The notes under the pieces are model-generated. The model was given only the letters and a program-made list of their open reading frames with translations. It did no database searches and had not been told where the DNA came from. The position numbers and the translations under genes were made by a program. Positions 26,543-35,062 of a stretch of 64,000 bases of DNA are shown one piece after another (position 1 is the stretch's first letter; the number at the start of each line of letters is the position of its first letter). Source of the stretch: Synechococcus sp. PCC 7502 (lineage in GTDB: Bacteria > Cyanobacteriota > Cyanobacteriia > Pseudanabaenales > Pseudanabaenaceae); contig NC_019702.1 of NCBI RefSeq assembly GCF_000317085.1, positions 1,518,394-1,582,393 of the forward strand, given 5' to 3'.

Positions 26543-26833
26543 ATGACTGATCAACCATCAGATCCGCTATCAGAGCTTTTCACCGTAATTTGTGATCGGC
26601 TTGAGCATCCTCGCCCTAATTCCTATACCTGTCAGCTATTTGCAGGGGGCGATAATAAAATCCTCAAAAAAATTGGCGAAGAAACTGCCGAGGTAGTAAT
26701 GGCTTGTAAGGATAATGATCCTGATGCGATCGCTTCTGAGGTGGCTGATCTTTTTTATCACACGCTTGTGGCTATGGCATATCACCAAGTAAGTTTAGCC
26801 AGTGTCTATACAAAACTAGAACAACGCCGCTAG
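26543..26833 (+). CDS. hisE: Phosphoribosyl-ATP pyrophosphatase
   Basis: 96 residues of the all-alpha NTP pyrophosphatase type: SYTCQLFAGGDNKILKKIGEETAEVVMACKD with the acidic EExxE metal site and SEVADLFYHTLVAM. It hydrolyses phosphoribosyl-ATP to phosphoribosyl-AMP in histidine synthesis. Many cyanobacteria carry a fused HisIE, but here HisE stands alone without the cyclohydrolase domain. It begins just after the rplL terminator and has no strong ribosome site. Confidence 0.9.
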   Translation: MTDQPSDPLSELFTVICDRLEHPRPNSYTCQLFAGGDNKILKKIGEETAEVVMACKDNDPDAIASEVADLFYHTLVAMAYHQVSLASVYTKLEQRR

Positions 26834-26885
26834 TAATTAAAAATCAAGAATTTAAAAACTAAATATTATTTATCCAAAAGCAAAA

Positions 26886-28217
26886 ATGCCGATCGCACAT
26901 GTATTAGGGCTAGGAAAATCTGGAGTTGCGGCAGCCCGTTTGTTAAAATCTAATGGCTGGCAAGTGGCGGCAAGCGATCAAGGAACTAACCCCAGCTTAA
27001 TGCGACAACGAGATTTGCTAGAGTCTGAAGGCATTGAAGTAACACTAAATAGTAGCCCTAGCTGGGAAGACACCTCAATTGAATTAATTATTGTTAGTCC
27101 AGGAATTCCTTGGGATAGCCCTATTTTACAAAAAGCGAGAAATTTAAGCATTGAGACCATTGGCGAAGTGGAGTTGGGTTGGCAATACCTTCATAAAATT
27201 CCTTGGTTAGCAATTACTGGCACCAATGGTAAAACTACAACTACAGCTTTAGTGGCGGCAATTTTTCAAGCGGCAGGGATAAATGCTCCCGCTTGCGGCA
27301 ATATTGGTGTACCTGTGTGCGACGTTGCCTTAAATTCTCAACTACCTGATTGGATTATTGCCGAAATTAGTAGCTACCAAATTGAGTCGGCTCCCAGTAT
27401 AAATCCGCAAATTGGTGTGTGGACAACCTTTACTCCCGATCATCTCAATCGTCATCGTACCGTTGAGGCGTATCGAGATATTAAATATAGTCTGATCAAG
27501 CGATCGCGGCAAATTATTTTAAATAGCGATGATCAATACCTGTCCCAACATGGTGCTTCCCTATGTCCTCAGGCTGTATGGACATCCTGCACTAATTCTA
27601 CTAATGGGGCATACATTGAGGCGGGATGGGTAAAATTTGCTGATCAAGATGTAGTAGCTGTACATAAATTTAAGTTGATCGGGCAGCACAATCTCCAAAA
27701 CTTATTAATGGCGGTAACCGCAGCAAAACTGGCAGGAATTAGTTCTGAAGCTATTGCCGCAGGAGTAGCTGAATTTAATGGGGTTGCCCATCGCTTGGAA
27801 TATATTTGTGATCGCCAAGGGGTACAGTTTATTAATGATAGTAAAGCCACTAACTACGATGCCGCATTGGTGGGATTACAAGCCATAGAAAATACAACCA
27901 TCCTAATTGCTGGCGGCGAACCTAAAACTGGAGAACCCCAAGCATGGCTAGAACTAATTAAGCAAAAAGCAGCTAAGGTACTTTTAATTGGAGAAGCTGC
28001 TCCCTTATTTGCCAAATTGCTCCAAGGGGTAAATTATTCTACCTATGAAATTGTAAATACCCTTGAAGTAGCAGTCCCTAGGTCATTAACTTTAGCGGTA
28101 AGCCTTAAGGTTAAAACAGTTTTATTCTCTCCTGCCTGTGCTAGCTTTGATCAGTTTGCTAACTTTGAACAACGGGGCGATCGCTTTCGAGAACTATGCC
28201 TAGATATTAACGCCTAA
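26886..28217 (+). CDS. murD: UDP-N-acetylmuramoylalanine-D-glutamate ligase
   Basis: A 443-residue cytosolic Mur ligase that adds D-Glu to UDP-MurNAc-L-Ala using ATP. The N-terminal Rossmann domain begins VLGLGKSGVAAARLLKSNGW. The central domain has the P-loop ITGTNGKTTTTAL (near 112) and AEISSYQIE. The C-terminal domain has INDSKATNYDAALVGLQAIE and FSPACASFDQFANFEQRGDRF. Length is normal. Its end overlaps the convergent mscS-type gene by 11 bp. Confidence 0.96.
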   Translation: MPIAHVLGLGKSGVAAARLLKSNGWQVAASDQGTNPSLMRQRDLLESEGIEVTLNSSPSWEDTSIELIIVSPGIPWDSPILQKARNLSIETIGEVELGWQYLHKIPWLAITGTNGKTTTTALVAAIFQAAGINAPACGNIGVPVCDVALNSQLPDWIIAEISSYQIESAPSINPQIGVWTTFTPDHLNRHRTVEAYRDIKYSLIKRSRQIILNSDDQYLSQHGASLCPQAVWTSCTNSTNGAYIEAGWVKFADQDVVAVHKFKLIGQHNLQNLLMAVTAAKLAGISSEAIAAGVAEFNGVAHRLEYICDRQGVQFINDSKATNYDAALVGLQAIENTTILIAGGEPKTGEPQAWLELIKQKAAKVLLIGEAAPLFAKLLQGVNYSTYEIVNTLEVAVPRSLTLAVSLKVKTVLFSPACASFDQFANFEQRGDRFRELCLDINA

Positions 28218-29658
28218 GATTAGGTTGGATTGATTTTTGGAGATTATTTAATGCCCTCCGTCGGATTTCTAGAACTTGACTAATTTCACGGGAAAAACTC
28301 GGTTGGCGCTCGATCATTTTATCCACTTCATTGGCAGAGATCATCATCAGTTCTAAGTCCTGCTTCGCCCTAACAGTAATCATGCTGACCTCTCCTGAAA
28401 ATAGCGTCATTTCACCAAAAAACTCACCCGGATTAATTTGGAGTACCTCATGTTCATCGCCATTGGGATCAACTACGGTCATTACGGCGATACCGACAAT
28501 CACGATATATAAGGCACTACTAGGATAACCCTGTTGAATCACATTCTCCCCTGCACCAAAATGTTGCAAATTTATATCAGGCGATCGCAGGTTATAGTCC
28601 CGTTCCAGTGGCACAAAAGCAGGAATCGAATCTAGGCTTTGGGCAAATTTCTTACTACCCTCTGCCTGTGAAGTTGGTCCGTGGAAATGATAGAGAGTGC
28701 GAATCGGAAAGGGAATATTGAGATTATTGCGTTGGGCAGCATACCAAACCCTGGTCATAAAGCGATCGCGAATTTCTTCTAAGTCGGCATAGTCTTCGAT
28801 AAAAAACTTCACCTCATAGGTAATTGATGAATCGCTATAGCCTAAGGTAAAAATATACGGCTCTGGATTAGCCAAAATGCCTTGAGTCTCTAGGGCAGTG
28901 TTTTTTAAGACGTACTTAGCAAGGTTAGGGGGGTCTTTATAGGAAAACCCCACTTGGACTCGTTCCGCATGAATCCGTTGGGGGCGACTAAAATTACGAA
29001 TTACTTCCCCCGAAATTACTTTATGGGGAATAACCACCATTTCCCGTTCTAGGGTGACAAGACGAACCGATCGCCAATTAATATCAATTACCTGTCCCAC
29101 TAAACTACCAACTTTTAACCAGTCCCCTACCGAAAATGGTTGCTCAAAAAGGAGTGCAATTCCTGACATAACACTGCCCAGAGTATCTTGCAATGCCAAA
29201 CCAATGACGATCGAGCTTACGCCTAAGGCAGTCACAAGTCCAGCTAAATCAGCATTCCACACCGTTGCCAAGACGATCGCTGTCCCTAATAGCACCAAAA
29301 ACAAGCGGGACAAATCAATTAATAACTTAGGAACCTTTGCCTGCCAAGTGTCCGCCTTTGCCTGCTCAAATAAAACTGTATTTAGTAGTGATAACGCACC
29401 ATGAATGACACAAATCCAGAGGAGGGTCTGGATACTTCGTACCCGTTCATCTTGAGGTGGTAGCTCTAAAACATGTTGAGTAAATAGTAAAAAAATTAGT
29501 ACGGGTAAAACTAAATTTCTAATAATTTGTAAGGTAGCGACAAAGGGCTGTTTTTGCTTTTGCAGACGATGAATTAATTCTCCCAATAGAACCACTGCCA
29601 CAGGGAAACCAATAATTAAAGCGATCGCCCAAAGCCAGAGACCGTTAATCAAGATCAA
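28207..29658 (-). CDS. MscS-type channel with C-terminal cyclic-nucleotide-binding domain
   Basis: A 483-residue membrane protein. About four hydrophobic helices lie in residues 1-165. The pore-lining and beta region is GLALQDTLGSVMSGIALLFEQPFSVGDWLKVG (near 155-185), and the alpha/beta vestibule runs to about 330. From about 365 a cNMP-binding domain follows (NVIQQGYPSSALYIV, GEFFGEMTLFSGEVSMITVRA). This is the layout of bacterial cyclic-nucleotide-gated MscS relatives. It may release solutes in response to a nucleotide rather than tension. It directly abuts the 106-residue gene upstream, in an operon with a PedR-like regulator. Confidence 0.88.
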   Translation of the reverse strand: MILINGLWLWAIALIIGFPVAVVLLGELIHRLQKQKQPFVATLQIIRNLVLPVLIFLLFTQHVLELPPQDERVRSIQTLLWICVIHGALSLLNTVLFEQAKADTWQAKVPKLLIDLSRLFLVLLGTAIVLATVWNADLAGLVTALGVSSIVIGLALQDTLGSVMSGIALLFEQPFSVGDWLKVGSLVGQVIDINWRSVRLVTLEREMVVIPHKVISGEVIRNFSRPQRIHAERVQVGFSYKDPPNLAKYVLKNTALETQGILANPEPYIFTLGYSDSSITYEVKFFIEDYADLEEIRDRFMTRVWYAAQRNNLNIPFPIRTLYHFHGPTSQAEGSKKFAQSLDSIPAFVPLERDYNLRSPDINLQHFGAGENVIQQGYPSSALYIVIVGIAVMTVVDPNGDEHEVLQINPGEFFGEMTLFSGEVSMITVRAKQDLELMMISANEVDKMIERQPSFSREISQVLEIRRRALNNLQKSIQPNLRR

Positions 29659-29979
29659 TTAGCTCCAATTACTTGTCATTACCTCTAAATCAACACTAGC
29701 TTTAGTCTCAGCTACTTGGTGCCATGTGCCGTAGTGATTTAGGATTCGAGTGATTAGCTCTGGCATAGCATTATTATTATCCGAGTTGTGATTAACATCG
29801 GGATCAAAGGTAATACTTATCGCCGCAATTTGACTGTCATTATAGTCAAAATTCTGAGCATCTTGCCAATGTAACTCAGTACTTACGGCGGGTACTTGCC
29901 CTAGGTGAACAGCCAACTCTTTATACATAGCTAGGGGCAGAGATGGCGAAAAACTAATTCTATGCACTCTGCAATTCAT
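29659..29979 (-). CDS. Conserved small protein between PedR-like regulator and channel, unknown
   Basis: 106 residues, no signal peptide or membrane helix. The sequence mixes short beta and alpha segments (MNCRVHRISFSPSLPLAMYKELAVHLGQV, AAISITFDPDVNHN, MPELITRILNHYGTW) and gives no family I recognise. Its start overlaps the end of the regulator by 20 bp, and its stop is followed at once by the channel start. That arrangement argues for translation coupling and a shared function, so it is probably a real gene. Confidence 0.6.
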   Translation of the reverse strand: MNCRVHRISFSPSLPLAMYKELAVHLGQVPAVSTELHWQDAQNFDYNDSQIAAISITFDPDVNHNSDNNNAMPELITRILNHYGTWHQVAETKASVDLEVMTSNWS

Positions 29980-30259
29980 CTTGAGACTTGGGAGACTTGG
30001 GCTTGTTAATTATGCAACAATTTACCTGATCAATACAGACTTTGCCCCATTGCAAAGCCCATCGTACTAATGCCACCCGATTATCGGTATGGGTTTTTGT
30101 CAAAATATTACTGATGTGATTATCTACGGTGCGTTTACTAATTTCCAACTCGGCTGCTATCTCTTGATTGGTTAACCCCGAGGCAACTAGCTCAATTACC
30201 TGAAGTTCTCTGTCTGATAAGGATGTGACGTTGGGAGTGAGTTGGAGTGAGTTGGTCAT
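29960..30259 (-). CDS. pedR: Small LuxR-type regulator (PedR-like)
   Basis: A 99-residue stand-alone LuxR/GerE helix-turn-helix without a receiver: LSDRELQVIELVASGLTNQEIAAELEISKRTVDNHISNILTKT (residues 14-56). The tail has Cys75, Cys81 and Cys82 in WGKVCIDQVNCC. PedR of Synechocystis (Ssl0564) is a regulator of this size whose cysteine senses photosynthetic electron flow through thioredoxin, and the tail cysteines here suit that mechanism. The identity is by resemblance. First gene of an operon with the small unknown and the MscS/cNMP channel. Confidence 0.7.
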   Translation of the reverse strand: MTNSLQLTPNVTSLSDRELQVIELVASGLTNQEIAAELEISKRTVDNHISNILTKTHTDNRVALVRWALQWGKVCIDQVNCCIINKPKSPKSQDELQSA

Positions 30260-30415
30260 AGCTAGGTGATATAAATACTTATCAATATGTTATCAAGATG
30301 GGGATCATAATTGGTGACTAGTTTTTGGCTAATTTTCACCAATGTTGCCTAAATGTTGCCTAACGGAAATTACCAAAGTGTATATTCAACCATTTAAAAT
30401 GACTTTTACAACCAA

Positions 30416-31912
30416 CTATCGGCTGTATAGCTGCGTTAAATTGCGGAGGCGATCGCTTAAGTCAGAAGTTAATAAATCGTTAGAACTATAACGCCAAGCC
30501 CAGTTACCTGTGGCAGTGCCGGGCATATTCATCCTTGCTGTGTTATCTAAGCCCCAAATATCCTGTAAAGGGATCACCGCCAAATCAGATACCGATGCTA
30601 AAGCTAGTCGAATTAATAGCCAATTTATTTCCTTAACCTCATCTACTCCAACATAATTTGTCAATAATTCTTGCTCATGCTCACTTGCACGTTGCCACCA
30701 ACCCACTGCCGTATCATTATCATGGGTGCCAGTATAAACTAAGCTATTTTTAACATAGTGGTGGGGGAGATAAATATTGTTAGAGTCGCCCCCAAAGGCA
30801 AACAGTAAAATCCTCATCCCCGGAAATTCAAATTGATCCCTGAGTGCCTCAACTTCAGGGGTGATAATTCCTAAATCCTCTGCCAAAATTGGTAACCCAC
30901 CTAAAACTGCCCTTAAAGTCGTAAATAGCTCCTGCCCTGGTGCCAATTTCCATTCTCCATTTATGGCTGTATCTTCACCCGATGGTACCTGCCAAAAGGA
31001 CTCAAACCCACGAAAATGATCGATGCGAATAATATCCACATACTGCAACATGAACTTAAAACGATTAATCCACCAGCTAAAATTATCCTGTTGCAATACC
31101 TCCCAGTTATAGACTGGATTTCCCCATAACTGCCCTGTCTCACTAAAATAGTCCGGTGGCACACCAGCCATTAATGCAGGTTCAAAACTTTCTGGATCAA
31201 GGACAAAGATACTAGGATTTGCCCAGACATCAGCACTATTGTGTGCAACATAAATGGGAATATCGCCAATAATTAAAATTTCCTTTTGATTGGCATAGCC
31301 GCGTAATTCTGCCCACTGCTTAAAAAACTGGAATTGCAAAAATTTATGGAAGCTAATTTGCTCTTGGAGAAGTTCAGTATGGTGACGGATTGCCTCTGGT
31401 TCCCGTTGGGCGATCGCCTCCTCCCAGGTATGCCAAGGCTTATGTTCGTAGGTTTCCAAGATTGCCATGAATAGGGCATAGTCATCTAGCCAGATACTTT
31501 GGTTTGCACAGAAATCTGTAAATTCAGGATTTTCATTAGTAATAAAGCGATTTTTAAATCGATCATACGCCAGTCGGAAAATATTAGTCTTATAGGGAAT
31601 TACTCGATCAAAATCCGTGAAATCTCGCTCAAAATCTGGTAAGGATTCCAAATCTGATTCCCATAGTAATTCCTGCTTGATCAATAGATCGGGACTAATT
31701 AACATAGGGCTGCCAGCGATCGCACTGAAACACATATAGGGAGAATTACCGTAACCAGTGGGTCCTAGGGGTAAAACCTGCCAAAGCTTCTGTCCACTTG
31801 CTTCCAGAAAATCTATAAATCCATAGGCAGAGGTGCCTAGGTCACCAATTCCAAATCGACTAGGTAAGGAGGTGGGGTGAAGCAGGATTCCACTGGAACG
31901 TTTGAACGACAT
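30416..31912 (-). CDS. malQ: 4-alpha-glucanotransferase (amylomaltase, GH77)
   Basis: A 498-residue enzyme that transfers alpha-1,4-glucan chains in glycogen breakdown. GH77 signatures are present: SSGILLHPTSLPSRFGIGDLG at the start, IRIDHFRGFESFWQVP with the nucleophile Asp (near 295), ILAEDLGIITPEVEALR with the acid Glu (near 343) and YTGTHDNDTAVGWW. Length is normal for a bacterial MalQ. It is monocistronic and divergent from hisC, sharing a 57-bp gap. Confidence 0.95.
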   Translation of the reverse strand: MSFKRSSGILLHPTSLPSRFGIGDLGTSAYGFIDFLEASGQKLWQVLPLGPTGYGNSPYMCFSAIAGSPMLISPDLLIKQELLWESDLESLPDFERDFTDFDRVIPYKTNIFRLAYDRFKNRFITNENPEFTDFCANQSIWLDDYALFMAILETYEHKPWHTWEEAIAQREPEAIRHHTELLQEQISFHKFLQFQFFKQWAELRGYANQKEILIIGDIPIYVAHNSADVWANPSIFVLDPESFEPALMAGVPPDYFSETGQLWGNPVYNWEVLQQDNFSWWINRFKFMLQYVDIIRIDHFRGFESFWQVPSGEDTAINGEWKLAPGQELFTTLRAVLGGLPILAEDLGIITPEVEALRDQFEFPGMRILLFAFGGDSNNIYLPHHYVKNSLVYTGTHDNDTAVGWWQRASEHEQELLTNYVGVDEVKEINWLLIRLALASVSDLAVIPLQDIWGLDNTARMNMPGTATGNWAWRYSSNDLLTSDLSDRLRNLTQLYSR

Positions 31913-31969
31913 GGCAAAGTCTGAATATAGGGATTTAATTTACTCTATCAGTAACTGGTATGATCTTCT

Positions 31970-33073
31970 ATGTGTCAGATTTCAAACTCTAAAACTCCAA
32001 TGCCCTCACCTATTCGACCTGATTTAGCTGCGTTGTCCTCCTATCAAGCTGAGGAATATTTAAGTCTAGATCATCCTATCGATAAACTTGACGCCAATGA
32101 GGTCTCCGTAGATTTACCCGATTGGTTTAAACAAAAATTAGGAGCGATCGCCCAGTCGGAAATTTTGGCTAATCGTTATCCCGATGGTAGTTATTTAAAT
32201 TTAAAGAAATTGATTGCCGAATACACAGGAGTACAGCCCGATCAAATTTCCCTAGGTAATGGCTCCGATGAATTAATTCGTTCTCTATTAATTGCCACCT
32301 GTTTAAGCTCTGATTCCAAGCATGGTAGTATTCTGACCCTAGAGCCGACTTTTTCTATGTACGGAATTTTAGCGCAGGGACTGGGGATTCCTGTAATTAA
32401 AGTGCCTCGTCACCACAATGATTTCAGTATAGATATAGAAGCTGCCAATATCGCCATCTTATCTGGAACAATTAAGGTTGTCTGTTTAGTTCATCCCAAC
32501 TCGCCAACGGGCAACTTATTAAATGCTCAAGAATTAGCTTGGGTGCGATCGCTCCCTGAACATATACTGGTGGTAATTGATGAGGCATACTTTGAGTTCT
32601 CAGGTCATAGCCTGGTCCCGGAGTTAGCTCAGCATCCCAATTGGTTAATTTTGCGTACTTTTTCTAAAGCCTTTCGTTTAGCAGCCTATCGTGTTGGTTA
32701 TGCGATCGCCAACGTCGAATTAGTCACTGCCCTCGAAAAGATTCGCCTACCCTATAACCTGCCCACAATTTCTCAACTGGCGGCAGAGTTAGCCATGGGA
32801 CATCGCCATGAACTGCTGTCGAATATTCCCGAAATTTGTCAAGAGCGGGATTTTCTATTTACACAAATTAAAAATCTAGGCATTTCAGTATGGAAAAGTG
32901 ATGCCAATTTTCTGTATCTTCGTACCCCTAAGGACTCAGAAATCCTGAGTTCTCTAAAAACCAAGGGTACACTAATTCGGCAAACTGGCGGAGGACTGCG
33001 CCTCACCATTGGAACTCCAAACCAAAATCAACGGACTTTAGAAAGATTAAAGGAATCGATCAATTATTTTTAA
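31970..33073 (+). CDS. hisC: Histidinol-phosphate aminotransferase
   Basis: A 367-residue class I/II PLP aminotransferase. LDANEVSVDLP and NRYPDGSYLNLKKLIAEYTGV form the N-terminal arm, ISLGNGSDELIRSLL the cofactor phosphate region, VHPNSPTGNLL and VIDEAYFEFSG hold PLP-ring contacts, and RTFSKAFRLAAYRVGYAI holds the Schiff-base Lys. It converts imidazole-acetol phosphate to histidinol phosphate. An internal ATG at 32000 (MPSPIRPDLAAL) could be the true start, since the first ten residues look non-conserved. Confidence 0.9.
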   Translation: MCQISNSKTPMPSPIRPDLAALSSYQAEEYLSLDHPIDKLDANEVSVDLPDWFKQKLGAIAQSEILANRYPDGSYLNLKKLIAEYTGVQPDQISLGNGSDELIRSLLIATCLSSDSKHGSILTLEPTFSMYGILAQGLGIPVIKVPRHHNDFSIDIEAANIAILSGTIKVVCLVHPNSPTGNLLNAQELAWVRSLPEHILVVIDEAYFEFSGHSLVPELAQHPNWLILRTFSKAFRLAAYRVGYAIANVELVTALEKIRLPYNLPTISQLAAELAMGHRHELLSNIPEICQERDFLFTQIKNLGISVWKSDANFLYLRTPKDSEILSSLKTKGTLIRQTGGGLRLTIGTPNQNQRTLERLKESINYF

Positions 33074-33111
33074 CACAATTCCTCTTATTTCTGATACACT
33101 AGTACAACTGT

Positions 33112-33185
<74 letters not shown>

Positions 33186-33379
33186 TTTTTTATTCTGTAT
33201 CTGCAAATCAAGGCTCGTTAATTATAAGTGTTCAATAGGGTAATCAAAAATGGGTACCCAGACATTTTTTAAGGTGGTTTAACATCGATTTATCTGGATT
33301 TAGGTCATTTAATAATGAACCTTAAGTACCCCACATTCATAACCCCTTGGACGATTACCTTTTATTTTTGAGCCAAGAT
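33186..33379. other. Intergenic, no feature recognised
   Basis: About 190 AT-rich bases between initiator tRNA and a convergent small gene. A short T-run after the tRNA may serve as its terminator, but no strong hairpin or conserved element is seen. Confidence 0.4.
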
Positions 33380-33646
33380 TTAGAACGAGGTAATACTCTT
33401 AAATAGGTAGCCTAAGGTAAGTCCAATCAGTAATGCCCATACCTGTCCGCTTCTAATAAAGTTGTTCCAGCCGCCAGCTATATCTTTAGAGACATCTTGT
33501 TTGAACTGTTGTGCAAGTGGCTGCCAATCTAGGTGCAAATGACTAAAATTTAACGAACTAAAGTCAAAAGAGCTAAGGTCGAAAGAACTTAGTTCTAATG
33601 TTGCGATCGCATGGTTAACTGCATCTAAGCCGATTTCAATCATCAT
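33380..33646 (-). CDS. Small C-tail-anchored protein with FxxLxF repeats, unknown
   Basis: 88 residues. The middle (19-40) reads as four or five near-pentapeptides, SSFDL-SSFDF-SSLNF-SHLHL, recalling a very short pentapeptide-like or amphipathic beta segment. A polar helix follows (WQPLAQQFKQDVSKDIAGGWNNFI), then one hydrophobic helix at 70-85 (VWALLIGLTLGYLF) near the C-terminus. I know no family. A membrane-anchored protein with a cytosolic N-terminus is likely. It is upstream-oriented away from the PP2C gene and stands alone. Confidence 0.5.
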   Translation of the reverse strand: MMIEIGLDAVNHAIATLELSSFDLSSFDFSSLNFSHLHLDWQPLAQQFKQDVSKDIAGGWNNFIRSGQVWALLIGLTLGYLFKSITSF

Positions 33647-33703
33647 ATTTTTGTGGTTTTGCTTAAGTTTGATCTGAAGTTTAAATATATATACCTTACT
33701 TTT

Positions 33704-35062
33704 CTAATTTTGTACCTGTAAAACTATTAGAGTCATGTCATCACTGTAGGTTGATTCTTTGCCTATAAAGTTTTCCAATTTTTCAAAAATGTAATCTAGG
33801 ATTAACTGTGGATAGTTATTGGTTTCAGGTTTATAGTCTTTAGAAATTTTTTGACAAGCTTGATTAAGGTAGAATCTCAAATTTTCCTCATCAAAGCGAT
33901 CTCCTTTAGTGTTGGCTGCCTCCGTAAAACCATCGGTGTAGTAGATCACAACATCTCCAGCATAAAGTTGGACATTGCGTTCATCGTACCTAGAACCGGG
34001 TTCTAAGCCAATAATGGCACCCAATGTATCCAGGGAGCAAATACTGGAGTTCTGAGATCGCCATAATAGAGCGGGTAAATGGGCAGCATTACTGTAGGAT
34101 AGGACTTGCTTTTTAGGGTCATATTCTGAGTAAAACATCGTTACAAATCTGTGTGACTTATCTAAGTCATCAAACATAATTTGATTAAGATGCTCTAAAA
34201 TCATGCCAGGACTATGACCATTCAAAACTTCAGCCCGCAGCATCCCCCTAGTCATGGTCATAATTAATCCTGCTGGCACCCCCTTCCCCATGACATCACC
34301 GACCACAATACTCCAACGTTTACCTTTTTGAATGGGAATGAAATCATAATAGTCACCCCCCACCCGACTAGCAGTTAAACATCTGGCTGCTAATTGCAGT
34401 CCTTGAATATGGGGACAGTTTTTGGGCAAAAGTTGGCGCTGGATTTCGGCACCAATCTCTAATTCTCGATCTTGCCGTTCTTTTTTTATTAATTCTGTAG
34501 CTAAGGTATTATTCTCGATCGCCACTGCCGCTTGATCTGCAACTAGGCGTAGTAATTTTTGTCTTGTCGTATTCCAAGTGTAATTTTGGTCATAACTAAA
34601 AACGTATAATCGACCAACTACCGCATTTTTAATTAAAATTTGGGTGTAAAAAAGCTTAACGACAGAGCCGAGGGCATGCTGGACTACTCGATCTAAAACT
34701 TCAACCGAACCAGAAAGTGATTGAATCTCCTGCTCTAGCCGCCGCCGTAGGTGCTGGAATTTAACCTGATTAGAGACTTGCTCATTGTACTGTAAAGACT
34801 CTAAACGAGCCTGTCCATCGGGCTTAAATATGATTAAAAGGGAACCATCAGCATTATTTACTCGACTGGCGAAAAGTGGTACTACTTCCAAAAACTGATT
34901 AAGATTATTGAAACTTCTAAGCCCAAATCCCAAAAATCCTAGTAATTCCTGAATCTGCTCTTGCTCTTGTTTTGTCTCAGCTTCATTTTTCCCCGTTGTT
35001 GCTAACAGCGTAGGAGTTTTTTGCGGGTCTGGGGTTTTACGAAGTGAGGGAATAAAGGACAT
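33704..35062 (-). CDS. GAF + PP2C (SpoIIE/RsbU-type) serine phosphatase
   Basis: 452 residues. A GAF-like sensor covers about 45-190. The PP2C phosphatase runs from about 205 to the end, with metal-site Asp residues in RVGGDYYDFIPI and WSIVVGDVMGKGVPAGLIM, then SYSNAAHLPALLWR, VIYYTDGFTEAAN and YSDDMTLIVLQ. Such phosphatases act on anti-anti-sigma factors or STAS proteins in stress signalling. The start codon directly abuts the ftsY stop, so it is the second gene of an operon with ftsY. No STAS or anti-sigma gene is nearby. Confidence 0.88.
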   Translation of the reverse strand: MSFIPSLRKTPDPQKTPTLLATTGKNEAETKQEQEQIQELLGFLGFGLRSFNNLNQFLEVVPLFASRVNNADGSLLIIFKPDGQARLESLQYNEQVSNQVKFQHLRRRLEQEIQSLSGSVEVLDRVVQHALGSVVKLFYTQILIKNAVVGRLYVFSYDQNYTWNTTRQKLLRLVADQAAVAIENNTLATELIKKERQDRELEIGAEIQRQLLPKNCPHIQGLQLAARCLTASRVGGDYYDFIPIQKGKRWSIVVGDVMGKGVPAGLIMTMTRGMLRAEVLNGHSPGMILEHLNQIMFDDLDKSHRFVTMFYSEYDPKKQVLSYSNAAHLPALLWRSQNSSICSLDTLGAIIGLEPGSRYDERNVQLYAGDVVIYYTDGFTEAANTKGDRFDEENLRFYLNQACQKISKDYKPETNNYPQLILDYIFEKLENFIGKESTYSDDMTLIVLQVQN

